Shown here piece by piece: positions 24,381-34,262 of a stretch of 49,065 bases of DNA. Below the pieces are notes generated by a model. That model saw only the letters and a program-made list of their open reading frames with translations. It was not told the DNA's origin and ran no database searches. The DNA comes from H111-94 sp034436045 (GTDB lineage Bacteria; Chloroflexota; Ktedonobacteria; Ktedonobacterales; Ktedonobacteraceae). A program made the translations under genes and the position numbers. Location of the stretch: the NCBI GenBank assembly GCA_034436045.1, contig DAOTVZ010000182.1:1-49065 (forward strand), in the 5' to 3' direction. Every line of letters starts with the position of its first letter. Positions within the stretch are counted from its first letter, which is position 1.

Positions 24381-25544
24381 TTACTGGCGTGCGCCAGAGT
24401 AGCCCTTTACACTAATTGCTCCTTCCGGGCAGGCTTCGTAGCAGAGCAGACAGCGCTGGCAAGTCGCGTAGTTGACCTTCAATGTTTTGAGATCGATCAC
24501 ATTTGGTAGCGGGCAGGCTTCGACGCATTTGCCGCAGCGTGTACATTCCGCCTCTTTGATCTGAGGGCGCGTGCCGACAAGACCGGTGCTATAGAGAGAA
24601 GTGCAGAAATGCTTGCCGCGCTCGGCGACCCAGGTGTAGGGATAGTCGAGGGGATACATCAGCCAGAAGATGAAGCGATAGAGCGTCTTCTGATGCGGCA
24701 GACGGAACTTCTTGATGACGCCTACGTCTTCACCGGCCAGTGTCCACTCCGGCTTGCCCCACTGCTCCAGCGCCAGCTTAAGGTGCGGAATATCGCGCGG
24801 CTTGACGCCCACCACCTGACAACAGACCAGATCGACGGCCAGGCTATTGCGGCCTGCCACCAGCACTTGCAGATCAGCCTTATCGCCATAGAGCGGCCCC
24901 TCGCCATCCTGACCGACGCTGCCATCGACAATCGTTAGATCGGGTTTAAGGCCCAGGTTCATATCGACGATACTCTGATCGATGCCAAAGGTATGCATCG
25001 CGCGGCGGTCGGGACGCGGCAGAATGCCCATCACGTTCTTCATCGCCAGCGTCATCATTGAGACAACATGCGTCTTGAGAACCGGCAGATTGATAAGACG
25101 CGCCTCTTGCAGCACACGCGGAATGCGATAGCGACGCAGCGTCCTGGCTCCCTCCGGTCGCACTTCCATCCAATCCTGCTCTCCTCCTTCGGGATCGACG
25201 CGCAAAATACGAATACCATTCTCTTGACAGAATTTTTCGACGCCAAGAATCGTGTACGTAGCCTCGCGGTCAAATTCAGTGCCGGGCGTCTCGCACAGCA
25301 CCGGCTCGGCTCCGCAGGCGCGCACCTCTTCGGCCACGGCCTTGAGCAAGGCAAAACTGGTGGTTGAGCCAGTTTCGGCATTGCGCCCCGCCACCAGGTT
25401 GGGCTTCAGAATCGCCATTTTCGCGCCGCGCATGATCGATTCCATACCTCCCACCTGGGCGATGACGCGATGAGCCGCCGCCTCAATGCCATCAAAGGTG
25501 CGCGTGACCGCAACCGTATCAGTTGCAGGCTGAACTGCTACCAT
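24381..25544 (-). CDS. DUF362 protein with C-terminal 2[4Fe-4S] ferredoxin domain
   Basis: The 387-aa protein combines a DUF362 body (KMAILKPNLVAGRNAETGST, LPVLKTHVVSMMTLAMKNVMG, DLTIVDGSVGQDGEGPLYGD) with a C-terminal ferredoxin having two clusters: CTRCGKCVEACP and CQRCLLCYEACP. DUF362 proteins occur with redox enzymes, but their reaction is unknown. I chose the ATG at 25544: the ATG at 25556 touches the AAGGA ribosome site directly, which leaves no spacing. The SDR gene follows after 26 bp, suggesting an electron-transfer or redox partner role. Confidence 0.9.
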   Translation of the reverse strand: MVAVQPATDTVAVTRTFDGIEAAAHRVIAQVGGMESIMRGAKMAILKPNLVAGRNAETGSTTSFALLKAVAEEVRACGAEPVLCETPGTEFDREATYTILGVEKFCQENGIRILRVDPEGGEQDWMEVRPEGARTLRRYRIPRVLQEARLINLPVLKTHVVSMMTLAMKNVMGILPRPDRRAMHTFGIDQSIVDMNLGLKPDLTIVDGSVGQDGEGPLYGDKADLQVLVAGRNSLAVDLVCCQVVGVKPRDIPHLKLALEQWGKPEWTLAGEDVGVIKKFRLPHQKTLYRFIFWLMYPLDYPYTWVAERGKHFCTSLYSTGLVGTRPQIKEAECTRCGKCVEACPLPNVIDLKTLKVNYATCQRCLLCYEACPEGAISVKGYSGARQ

Positions 25545-25680
25545 AGTTTCTACCATTCCTTTTCTACATTTTTAGTATGCAAAGCTTCATAAAACCATAA
25601 AACATTCATAACCATATACGCAAGTGAATGGTCTCACGTTCCCACACGAGAAATTGTATGATGGGCGTGATACATCATGT

Positions 25681-27996
25681 TCATACGGATTGTTCCCATT
25701 GTCGATTACGGTTGATAACATCGATTATGCCTCCACTCTGCCTGACCATTGCGACAGCCTGGGTCTGGCCTGGGACATGTACGACTGGCGTGGTTCCTGA
25801 ATGGATCACCTCGTAGATCGTCACCGGGTCGATGCTATCTATTTTGCCCGACGTAAACGTTGCGACGGCAACCGAGTGCTGAATGGCATCATTGATAATG
25901 GCGAACTTCTTAGTATCACCATGTACGTCACTTAGCATTTCCGAGTCGGCGATCACATAATCGATGTTATTCCAGTCATCATGCAGAATAGCATCGCGCA
26001 CTGCCGGGTCGGTGGCGACGTTGAAGTAGATATTGGCATTGGGATAGGTCGCACCGGTGCCGACACCCAGGCCGCCGGGCTGGCGCAGATCGACGAACAT
26101 CCAGTCGTTGATAACGAGGAAATCCTGGTGCGGCACATTCTCGCGCACCCAGGCGATAGCCTCTTGCTGCGCCAGCGTCGGGTTCTCTGTGAAATCCGGC
26201 ACGGCATGCAGCAGGTCATAAGGAATAATCGTCAGCGCGACGCACAGCACCAGTACGGCGCGCAACAGGTCGAAGCGGGCCACGTTACCCAGCCAGCCCA
26301 GGATGGTGTTGATGGTAAAGGCGGCATTGATCGCCACTATCGGCACCATCGGAATAAAATAGAACGCCAGCACGACGCCCCCGCGAATGAGCAGCAGCCA
26401 GAAGCTAATCGCCAGCAGGGCCAGCAACAACTGCTTGCGGTTCCACCAGCCCATGACAAGATTAAACACAATCGTGGCGACACTGCAAATCATTAGCAGT
26501 GGGTCGAGCTTAAACCAGGTTTGCCACTGCTGCGTAAAACTGCCCTGGTTGGTGCCACGCTGCACCTGGCCGAGATAGGTGGAGATCAGGCTCAAGTGCG
26601 GGTGGGTGTCCCAGGGAAACCAGCCATAGGGGAAGAGTTCTCCTTTCAGCACGGCCATCAAGACAAAGGTGGAACCAACCGCCAGTGTGGAGTAGGTAAA
26701 GGCCACCAGGGCGAATTTACGCTGAAACTTCGTCGAGTGCAGCCAGGCCGCGTAGACCATCACTGGAATAAACAGCACCATGACCTCTTTCGAGAGAATG
26801 GAGATGCCCAGCGTGATGCCCGATAGGAAGATGAACAACAGGCGGCTCTCGCCATTGACCAGCAGATAGAGCGAGAGCAAGAACCAGAAGGTTGCCACGT
26901 TATCGAGCAGCACCTGCCGTCCAAAGGTGATAGCGATGGGCGAAAGTCCGAAGAGCAGCATGGCTAACAGGGCCGCGCTACGACTGCTGCCCAGGCGACG
27001 CACGATCAGGTAGGCCAGCAAGGCGCTGCCCAGCGCGTAAACCAGCATCAGAGTACGCCCGGTATTGACGGCATCACCGAACTGGAAGAAGCCGCCGACC
27101 AGTTCGACCCAGCCCGCGATCTGTATCCAGGCTATCGGTGGATGCCCATAGCCATAGGCATAGGGGGAGATCATGCCGTGCAGGATGGCCCAGGCATTCT
27201 CCATATAGGTGCCTTCGTCCAGTTCATAGCGCGGGAAGCCGAACATATTATAGGCGTGTGCCACCAGGATGACGAGCAAGCTCAACACAACCACAGCAGC
27301 TTCCAGCCACACAGGCACGGGAAACTGCCGTTTTTTGTGCGGATTGATAGCATCCACCTTCGGCAACATCCTGGTTTCGCTCTCCATCACGCGCTGATGC
27401 TGGCCTGGCATGACCTTCGGCAACATGCGCGTGTGACCGGTGGGACGGCGCATCGGATCGTTGCGCTGAAGGCCGGGTTTGACGGTAGTGCGCACGAAAA
27501 ATTTCGGGCTGCGAAACAGAATAATACGGTTGCCTTCACGCTCATACTGCGGAGCCTGTGGCTGCTGTGCGTGCGGGCGATTGGGTACCGGGGCAACCGG
27601 ATGAGCAGGGGGCCTTTGCGTTGCCGCAGTGGGTACCTGCGCTCCGCGCATAGCGGGATTTTGCCCCGGCATACTCATTGGCGACTGCCCGCCAGCACCG
27701 TTTGGCCCTTGCAGTGGCGGAAAAACACGCGCACCTGCGTTTACGCCATTACCTGCGGGCATATTTGGCCCATTATTTGGGGCCGCACCCTGGCCCTGAC
27801 CGGAAGCGGGCATAAACGGGCGCGGGGTCTGCGTGGGTCTATTGCTCGCCCTGTTGGCTCCATTCACCATGTTGGCCCCATTTTCGGGCGTCGTCGGGAT
27901 GGGCGTTGCGTAACGCTTGAGCAGGCTACCATCCTGCTGCGGCTGCCCCATCTGCTGACCCTGTTGCTCCTGTTGCGATGTTGGTTTAGATGTCAT
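25681..27996 (-). CDS. GT39/PMT-type membrane glycosyltransferase with disordered N-terminus
   Basis: The 771-aa protein begins with about 230 residues rich in Pro, Gln, Asn and Gly without hydrophobic segments, then about eleven TM helices. The GT-C signature is in the first external loop: ELDEGTYMENAWAILHGMIS (acidic pair DE), followed by GYGHPPIAWIQIAGW and VNTGRTLMLVYALGSALLAY. Such enzymes transfer a sugar from a polyprenyl-phosphate donor to an acceptor on the outer face. The C-terminal part after the TMs (about 200 residues) would be extracytoplasmic. It is third in a tight operon (21-bp gap) behind a GT2 and a glycoside hydrolase. Confidence 0.88.
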   Translation of the reverse strand: MTSKPTSQQEQQGQQMGQPQQDGSLLKRYATPIPTTPENGANMVNGANRASNRPTQTPRPFMPASGQGQGAAPNNGPNMPAGNGVNAGARVFPPLQGPNGAGGQSPMSMPGQNPAMRGAQVPTAATQRPPAHPVAPVPNRPHAQQPQAPQYEREGNRIILFRSPKFFVRTTVKPGLQRNDPMRRPTGHTRMLPKVMPGQHQRVMESETRMLPKVDAINPHKKRQFPVPVWLEAAVVVLSLLVILVAHAYNMFGFPRYELDEGTYMENAWAILHGMISPYAYGYGHPPIAWIQIAGWVELVGGFFQFGDAVNTGRTLMLVYALGSALLAYLIVRRLGSSRSAALLAMLLFGLSPIAITFGRQVLLDNVATFWFLLSLYLLVNGESRLLFIFLSGITLGISILSKEVMVLFIPVMVYAAWLHSTKFQRKFALVAFTYSTLAVGSTFVLMAVLKGELFPYGWFPWDTHPHLSLISTYLGQVQRGTNQGSFTQQWQTWFKLDPLLMICSVATIVFNLVMGWWNRKQLLLALLAISFWLLLIRGGVVLAFYFIPMVPIVAINAAFTINTILGWLGNVARFDLLRAVLVLCVALTIIPYDLLHAVPDFTENPTLAQQEAIAWVRENVPHQDFLVINDWMFVDLRQPGGLGVGTGATYPNANIYFNVATDPAVRDAILHDDWNNIDYVIADSEMLSDVHGDTKKFAIINDAIQHSVAVATFTSGKIDSIDPVTIYEVIHSGTTPVVHVPGQTQAVAMVRQSGGIIDVINRNRQWEQSV

Positions 27997-28017
27997 AGGA
28001 TATTTACTCTATCTATC

Positions 28018-29295
28018 TTACGCGGCCGGTTTAGTACGATGTTGCCCAATATGCGCTGTCTTTTCCCAGTTCGTCGCACCTTGCAAGAAACGCCAGACAG
28101 CGCGTACTGCGCCGAGACTCAACAAGAATTGGTAAGGGAAGAAGGCCAGCATTGTTCGGATGGCCTCGCTCCACTTCCAGGGTCGTCCGTGAGCTTTCAA
28201 AAATTCGTGTAGACCGGCGGTGTCGATGAAGACCGCCAGCACGAAGCAGTACATGGGCATGTAGGTCAGCAGCGCCAGCCAGATCGGCAGTTTGACGAGA
28301 AAAAACATCAGAATGGAGACAAACAACATCAGCAGGAAAAACGCCTGTACTTCCGGCAAGATTAGAATATACAGAGCCAGCAGGCGCTGTGAAAGTTTCT
28401 CCATCTTGAGCCATTCGCCTCGCACCAGAATCTGGATAAAGCCCTGATTCCAGCGCGTGCGCTGCTTGATGAACTGCTCAATCGTGTGCGGCGTCTCCTC
28501 TTTGGTGACAAATTCATCGTCGTAAATGATGCGCATACGAGCGTGCGACTCGCTCAAGCGAATGCCCAGGTCGGCGTCTTCGGTCAAGCAGGTTTCATCC
28601 CAGCCACCGAGTTGTTCCATCAGCAGGCGACGCACGAAGACGGTGTTGCCGCCCAGCGGAGTCATGCCGATGCGCGAGAAGAAGTGCAGCGATGACTTGA
28701 ACCAGAAGAAGTATTCCAGCACGTTCAGGAAGCAGAACCAGCGCGTGTTATGGTTCATCAACTGCACACCGCTTTGCACCACATCGACATCCTCATCCAG
28801 CATAGTCGTATTGATGATATTCAGAATATCGGGATGCGGTTCATCTTCCGCATCGAAGATCGTCACCACGTCGCCGCGCGCCACCTGGAGCGCCAGGTTC
28901 AGACCATGTGGCTTATTAATGGGCAGGTCGTTAAAGATCAAAAGTTGTACATTGGGATCGCCCAGTTCATCGATCTTGGCCTGCGCCTCGGCAATAGTGC
29001 CGGGGTCATCCTCGCGGCAGATAGCGATGATCTGCATCAATTCTTTTGGATAGTTGAGATCATAGACCTTTTGAATCGTCTCACGATAGACATCCTCTTC
29101 ATGTCGGGCGGGCAACATAATGGTGAATGAAAGACAGGGATCGCGATAGACCGTCGGGGCATGGTTCATCCACGCATGCTCCGGCGTCTCCCAGATGAAG
29201 AGGCGCAAACGAATATTAAAGATAGCCTGCACCGTCATCGCCAATACAATGAGCAGGTAGAAATATTCTAAGACATTAGTAAAAACGCTCAGCAC
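28018..29295 (-). CDS. processive-type GT2 glycosyltransferase (cellulose synthase-like)
   Basis: The 425-aa protein begins at a GTG ten bases after GGGAG. One N-terminal TM (FYLLIVLAMTVQAIFNI), a cytoplasmic catalytic domain and three to four C-terminal TMs give the topology of inverting polysaccharide synthases. Motifs: FTIMLPARHEEDVYRETIQK, the DxD region IFDAEDEPHPD, the third Asp in TEDADLGIRL, and KQRTRWNQGF, which is the QxxRW motif of processive GT2 enzymes. There is no PilZ domain. It lies 28 bp after the hydrolase gene and 21 bp before GT39. Confidence 0.93.
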   Translation of the reverse strand: MLSVFTNVLEYFYLLIVLAMTVQAIFNIRLRLFIWETPEHAWMNHAPTVYRDPCLSFTIMLPARHEEDVYRETIQKVYDLNYPKELMQIIAICREDDPGTIAEAQAKIDELGDPNVQLLIFNDLPINKPHGLNLALQVARGDVVTIFDAEDEPHPDILNIINTTMLDEDVDVVQSGVQLMNHNTRWFCFLNVLEYFFWFKSSLHFFSRIGMTPLGGNTVFVRRLLMEQLGGWDETCLTEDADLGIRLSESHARMRIIYDDEFVTKEETPHTIEQFIKQRTRWNQGFIQILVRGEWLKMEKLSQRLLALYILILPEVQAFFLLMLFVSILMFFLVKLPIWLALLTYMPMYCFVLAVFIDTAGLHEFLKAHGRPWKWSEAIRTMLAFFPYQFLLSLGAVRAVWRFLQGATNWEKTAHIGQHRTKPAA

Positions 29296-29323
29296 AATCT
29301 CTTGTTCTCCCTAAAGCAGAAAA

Positions 29324-31057
29324 TCAGCACGGTATGTTGGACGCAAGCGTATCCTGTTTCTGCCCACATACCGTGTAGAGCAACGGCTGCACATCCGGGC
29401 TATTGGTGGTTGGCACTTGATAGCTATAAGCCGTAGCATAATCGCTGGCGCTACCATTGCGATGCAACGTCACCTCAACAATACTATCTGCTGCTAGCGT
29501 GACGGTGAGATGCTGCCACGCGCTGATACCGAGAACGCTATCCAGCGGGTCAATCTGCGCCACCTGCGCCTGGCTGCTGCTATTGACAAAAAGCAGGCTG
29601 ACCAGTTGATGGCTGCTATCCTGCGTAGCGTAGACGCCAATCGGCGTCTGTTGCACGGCCAGTGGCACCAGGTTTTTCTGTAGATGCGAGAAAAGCTGCA
29701 TCACGCGGAACATAGCGCTCTCCTGATTGCCCTGCTGCTCAAAAAGTGGATAAGGGTTCTCCACATCGACGGTCGAGAAGAAACCCACGTCAGTGACCTG
29801 CTGCTCCATCAAGGTGCCGAGCGTGTTCGCCAGCCACAGCGCGGCCTGCCCGCGCGTCGGCTGTCCCTGCGCCGGATTGGTATTAATCTCTGTAATGGCA
29901 ATCGGGGCGGCATAGCCCAGGTCTTTCACGATCTCCTGGCGCAAGGCTGGCAACGTGTAGTTCCACTCGTTCGGGCTGCTCAGCAGCAGGCCGGGGATAT
30001 CCTGCGCGTTGTTGAACTGGTAGCGGTGAAACGAGACACCATCCAGCAGATGCGTAATATTCATGCTTGCCAGTTGGGCGGCATGCGTCTTCTGATAGTC
30101 GCCAACGATCTTCAAGAAGGTTTCCATCCAGGGTGCGCCGGTTGAGTCGAAGGGACCGGCTCCAATGCCATAGAACTGGCTGATCTCCGGCCCATAAATC
30201 TTAATATTGGGGTCGGTCTTATGCATGGCGATAGAGTAGGAGATGAAGAGAGCAGCATACTCTGCCGCCGTGTAGGGCTTATCGTTCTGATCTACCAGCC
30301 GATCAGGCTCGTTCCCGACCGTCCAGAACTCTACCGGGTGAAAAGGCGAGTTGGCGCTACGCAGAGGATCATTTTTGTTGTTCATATAATAGACCCAGCC
30401 CTGGGCCAGTGACACCGGATCGCCTGCCGTTGTTTTGACAGCAGGGGTAGTAGGAATATAGGTTTGAATCATGCCCTGGCTGTGTGTGGCATTGAGCATG
30501 GCGGCAAACTGGTCGAGTTGCTGATTGCTCAGGAAGTGCTGCTCACCCCAGTTACCACCTGGGTAACGCAAGATGCCAATATGGATGGCGCTCAGGTCAC
30601 TTTTCATGAGCGGCGTAAAGTCCATAAAACCAGACGAAACCGCGTCAATCGAGCTAGAACCGGCCAGGGGGAAGACGTTAGTACCTAGAAAGTAAGGGCT
30701 GATCGGAATGCTCTGGCGCAGATCAACGGTAGCCGGTTGCTGATTGCCAACGCGCACCTGCAAAAGATCATCGGTAGCCGTAGCCATCATGCTAAAGCGT
30801 AAGGCGGCAAAAATTAGTACGACCAGCAGAACAACACTGGTCACAGCAAGCAGGCGGCCTCGCTGCCCCTTTGCCGGTTTTTCCGACTTTGTTGGCGCTA
30901 CCGGCGCTGATGGAGTCGATGGAGCAACAGGTGCAGCCGATGCTGGCGCGGCGGACATCGCTTTCCAGCCCGCCATCGGCATCTGCCCTCCCTGTGGCCC
31001 CTGTGGGGATAGTTGAGCCATTGATCCGTTGCGGCTCGCGTCATGATTGAATGCCAT
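29324..31057 (-). CDS. membrane-anchored clan GH-A glycoside hydrolase (GH39/GH44/GH51-like)
   Basis: The 577-aa protein has a Pro/Ala-rich cytoplasmic N-terminus, one TM (about residues 69-90, LAVTSVVLLVVLIFAALRF) and an external TIM-barrel domain. ILRYPGGNWGEQ resembles the GH51/GH44 barrel strand. WTVGNEPDR has the acid/base Asn-Glu (Glu250), and IAITEINTNP has the candidate nucleophile (Glu390). The C-terminal part is a beta-sandwich-like extension. AAGGAAGG precedes the ATG. As first gene before GT2 and GT39 it is placed like hydrolases of exopolysaccharide operons (compare PslG) and may trim the secreted polymer. The exact GH family is not certain. Confidence 0.82.
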   Translation of the reverse strand: MAFNHDASRNGSMAQLSPQGPQGGQMPMAGWKAMSAAPASAAPVAPSTPSAPVAPTKSEKPAKGQRGRLLAVTSVVLLVVLIFAALRFSMMATATDDLLQVRVGNQQPATVDLRQSIPISPYFLGTNVFPLAGSSSIDAVSSGFMDFTPLMKSDLSAIHIGILRYPGGNWGEQHFLSNQQLDQFAAMLNATHSQGMIQTYIPTTPAVKTTAGDPVSLAQGWVYYMNNKNDPLRSANSPFHPVEFWTVGNEPDRLVDQNDKPYTAAEYAALFISYSIAMHKTDPNIKIYGPEISQFYGIGAGPFDSTGAPWMETFLKIVGDYQKTHAAQLASMNITHLLDGVSFHRYQFNNAQDIPGLLLSSPNEWNYTLPALRQEIVKDLGYAAPIAITEINTNPAQGQPTRGQAALWLANTLGTLMEQQVTDVGFFSTVDVENPYPLFEQQGNQESAMFRVMQLFSHLQKNLVPLAVQQTPIGVYATQDSSHQLVSLLFVNSSSQAQVAQIDPLDSVLGISAWQHLTVTLAADSIVEVTLHRNGSASDYATAYSYQVPTTNSPDVQPLLYTVCGQKQDTLASNIPC

Positions 31058-31402
31058 ACTGCCCTTCCTTATATAATGCAGATGCGTGAGTCTGGTATAC
31101 GCATCAAAATAATGCTTCTCTCATAGAAATATCTAACTGTTTAGACGTGCTAATAGCAATGCTGAGACATAAAATGGGACATTTGTCTCTCTCTCATGAC
31201 TCTCTATCGGCTCTTTCAACGCCTTGCGCAGCCTCGAAAATTGGCTCTGGTTGACAAATCATGACCTTAACCATAAAAATTTAATCTCTTTTTAACCATT
31301 TCAAACACTGCCATTTTTCTAAGGGAGCGGTATACTATGCCAGGAGAGGTATGGACTACCTTTTTCATTAACTTATGAATATTAAATCTGATGAACTAGA
31401 AA
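31058..31402. promoter_or_regulatory. divergent promoter region between the GH operon and the GH5 gene
   Basis: No gene is seen. For the plus strand, TTGACA (31251-31256), 17 bp, TAAAAA (31274-31279) is a candidate promoter, and TATACT at 31331-31336 a second -10. For the minus strand, GATGCGT (31081-31087) and ACGCATC (31099-31105) form an inverted repeat in the leader, a possible operator for the exopolysaccharide operon. Confidence 0.4.
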
Positions 31403-34057
31403 ATGTTGCCATCTATGCAAAAATTCTCTCGTTTCCACAGAATACTCATTGCTGGCGGAAGTATCTTCCTGATAATAGGTGGTATGCTTTCCTTCTGGCT
31501 CCTGAATCGCCCTGAGCAGTCACACGCGGCGAACAATTTGCCTTATAACATGACCGCCGACGGCCCCTATCATGTCCAGGGCAATACAATCATTGACGCC
31601 CAGGGGCAACCGTATATTTTTCATGGTTTAGGACGCGACGGACTTGAATTTAGTTGTACAGGCGATGGGCCACTGGATGCCGCTCATCTGGCTCTTATGG
31701 GGCCTGGCCCAACTTCATCAGCCAATGGCACCTACTGGTGGGGAAACACCGTGCGCTTGCCACTCTCAGAGGACTTCTGGCTCCATGGGGCAACTAGCTA
31801 TACCTGCCCCGCGTCCCAGTATCAAGCGTTGGTAAAACAAATTGTTGATACGCTGACCTCGTTGCATCTCAATGTCATTCTCGATCTGCAATGGGTTGAC
31901 GCAGGGGGTCAATCCAGAGAGGGTGGTGGTCCCTGGGCGATGCCTGATGCAGATAGTGTGACCTTCTGGACACAGGTCGCCACCGCCTACAGTGCCTACT
32001 CCAATGTCCTCTTTGAACTCTACAATGAACCTCACCCGGCAACCTGGGCCTGCTGGCAAGCTGGATGCACCGTCACGGATAAGGACTACTCTAACGACTG
32101 TCAGTGTCAGGAAACGCTGACGTATCCAGGGGTCGGCATGCAGGCGCTGGTGAACGCAGTGCGTGGAACAGGGGCAACGAATCTGGTAATTGTAGGCGGT
32201 ACAAACTGGAGCTATGATCTCAGCCAGTTGGGCACCTATCCCATCACGGGTTCTAACCTCATGTATGACACCCATCCTTATCCCTATCCTGGTAAAATGC
32301 CCGCGCAATGGGACGCCTCATTCGGTAATGCCAGCGCGACGGTACCGGTCATTTCAGATGAGAGTGGCGAATACGATTGCCAGACCTCTTTTGAGTCGCA
32401 ATTGCTTTCCTACTTCGATGCTCACAATATCAGTTGGATGGGATGGGCCTGGACGGTGCAAGGGGCCACGAGCGTCTGTACCTATCCACAAGTGATAACT
32501 GATTATCAAGGCACACCGGCCCCCAGTATGGGACAACTGGAATATCAACATCTGCTGAGCTACGTGCCAGCAGGGACTCAGCCGCCGCCGGTTCCAACAG
32601 TGACAGGCACAACCACGCCAACCTTGCCAGCAGGGCCAACCAGCAAGAACTGGTATTTCGCCGAAGGGCGCGTTGGCAAGGGCTTCCGCGAATACCTGAC
32701 GCTGGAGAATCCTTCCGGCAACGTGTGCGCAGCTAATATTCAATACAACTATACACCTGATAATGGCCAACCAGCGAATAAGACGGTTGCCGTCACCATC
32801 AGGCCCTATAGCCGTCTCACCGAGTCGGTCAACAACGATCTGGGTTTTGTTGACCTGGGAACATCAGCAGCCACCGTGGCCACCGTCGTGTCGGTTAATA
32901 CAGCACAATCAGGCTACTGCTCCGGCATTGTGGCCGAACGCCCGATGTACTTTGTACACTTCCAGGGCCGCATCAGTAGCGGTACCGATGTGTTAGGCTC
33001 AACCCATTTGAGCAACACCTATTACTTTGCCGACGTGCCCGGCGGGCCAAACTTCACATCGTATCTGACCATTTTGAATCCGAACAACGCCAGCGCGACG
33101 GTGACGGTGCAATACTACGCCAATGGGAACATGGTCGGGCAGCAAAGTACAACTGTGCCTGCAAATGCTCGTGGCACCATCGCTCCTGGAGCTATCTCAT
33201 TGCCAACACATGTCGCAGCTATCGTGACTTCGAACCAGCAAATCATGGTTGAGCGTCCCACCTACTTTACCGGAGTCGCCGTCAATGGCACAACCGTTTC
33301 AGGCGCATACGACATTGTAGGGGTTCCTACTCTCACGAATAACTGGTTCTTCGCCGAGGGCTATACCGGTAGCAGCACCCAGGAATATCTGACTATCGCC
33401 AATCTCAATGCACAGGCTACGGCTACGGTCAATATCTCCCTCTTCGCGCAAACAGGAACGACAAAAACCGACACCATTACTATCGCACCCAACAGTCAGA
33501 CGATCTGGAATGTGAACGCGAACAATTCCTTCAGCGGCTCAACGCCAGAAGTCTCTGTGCAGGTCACGTCGAGCGGGGCGAATATCATCGTGCAGCGTGA
33601 GGAGTACTTCACCTATAAGCACACCCTCACCAATGGCCGCACGACCAGCGCGATGGGGGGTACCGATGTCATCGGTCAGCCCGGCTCGACAACATACAGC
33701 GCCTATGATTTTGCCGAAGGCTATGCCAACACAGGTTACAATGCCTGGTTGACGATTCAGAACCCGACGGCCAATGCCGAGACAATCTATGTGACGCTGG
33801 TCAACGGCTACGGTCAGACCCATGTCCATACCTTCACCGTTGGCGCACACAGCCGCTTCACTGAGGATATAGCCAGCCTGGTACAAACGGATTTTAATGC
33901 CGGTACCAATAGTCAGGCTAACTCATTCTCAATGACGGTTCAGACGCTCAATAACGGGGGAGCTTTCGTGGCTGAACGCCCGATGTACTTCAACACCAGC
34001 GGCTCAAGCTTCCCTGTTCAGGGAGGCACAGACATTATAGGGTATGTGGGTAATTAG
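31403..34057 (+). CDS. GH5-like cellulase with four C-terminal surface repeats
   Basis: The 884-aa protein has an N-terminal signal anchor (FHRILIAGGSIFLIIGGMLS), a GH5-type domain to about residue 395, a Pro/Thr linker (PPPVPTVTGTTTPTLPAGP), and four repeats of about 110 residues. The GH5 domain begins VQGNTIIDAQGQPYIFHGLG. The acid/base is Glu209 in FELYNEPHP; the nucleophile is probably Glu320 in VISDESGEY. Repeats open with WYFAEGRVG, YYFADVPGG, WFFAEGYTG and YDFAEGYAN, continue YLTLENP or similar, and close with an ERPMYF-like strand. They are probably cell-wall or carbohydrate-binding beta domains. It is divergent from the GH/GT2/GT39 operon and may act on the same or an environmental beta-glucan. 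No strong ribosome site is seen; the ATG at 31415 is an alternative start. Confidence 0.88.
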   Translation: MLPSMQKFSRFHRILIAGGSIFLIIGGMLSFWLLNRPEQSHAANNLPYNMTADGPYHVQGNTIIDAQGQPYIFHGLGRDGLEFSCTGDGPLDAAHLALMGPGPTSSANGTYWWGNTVRLPLSEDFWLHGATSYTCPASQYQALVKQIVDTLTSLHLNVILDLQWVDAGGQSREGGGPWAMPDADSVTFWTQVATAYSAYSNVLFELYNEPHPATWACWQAGCTVTDKDYSNDCQCQETLTYPGVGMQALVNAVRGTGATNLVIVGGTNWSYDLSQLGTYPITGSNLMYDTHPYPYPGKMPAQWDASFGNASATVPVISDESGEYDCQTSFESQLLSYFDAHNISWMGWAWTVQGATSVCTYPQVITDYQGTPAPSMGQLEYQHLLSYVPAGTQPPPVPTVTGTTTPTLPAGPTSKNWYFAEGRVGKGFREYLTLENPSGNVCAANIQYNYTPDNGQPANKTVAVTIRPYSRLTESVNNDLGFVDLGTSAATVATVVSVNTAQSGYCSGIVAERPMYFVHFQGRISSGTDVLGSTHLSNTYYFADVPGGPNFTSYLTILNPNNASATVTVQYYANGNMVGQQSTTVPANARGTIAPGAISLPTHVAAIVTSNQQIMVERPTYFTGVAVNGTTVSGAYDIVGVPTLTNNWFFAEGYTGSSTQEYLTIANLNAQATATVNISLFAQTGTTKTDTITIAPNSQTIWNVNANNSFSGSTPEVSVQVTSSGANIIVQREEYFTYKHTLTNGRTTSAMGGTDVIGQPGSTTYSAYDFAEGYANTGYNAWLTIQNPTANAETIYVTLVNGYGQTHVHTFTVGAHSRFTEDIASLVQTDFNAGTNSQANSFSMTVQTLNNGGAFVAERPMYFNTSGSSFPVQGGTDIIGYVGN

Positions 34058-34090
34058 CCAGCAGGCCTGTTAATCATCCTTTTCGTACAA

Positions 34091-34123
34091 CAGGCATGAT
34101 ACTTTGTGTGAGTATCATGCCTG
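34091..34123 (+). terminator. hairpin terminator after the GH5 gene
   Basis: CAGGCATGATACT (34091-34103) pairs perfectly with AGTATCATGCCTG (34111-34123) over 13 bp with a 7-nt loop, 33 bp after the stop. No T-run follows directly. Confidence 0.65.
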
Positions 34124-34262
34124 CCGCATGTCTGCCAGTTTCCCTCTATTCTTAGGTATCTATAATGAAACATTGTACAAGCTTTACGCCCTTCCTTGCG
34201 ATATGATATGCTTGCTTCACATAAATGTGGCAGTGATAATTACACACAAAGGAAGATTTGTG

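Noticed and set aside
27142..28212. 356-codon plus-strand frame
   Set aside because: Antisense across the GT39 and GT2 genes, both of which have clear motifs.
31352..31372. six-codon leader peptide upstream of the GH5 gene
   Set aside because: An ATG follows a GGAGAGG only one or two bases away, which is too close, and the peptide shows no attenuator features.
34104..34262. N-terminal extension of the alpha-glucosidase
   Set aside because: The extension overlaps the previous terminator and lacks a ribosome site; AAAGGAAG marks the ATG at 34263.
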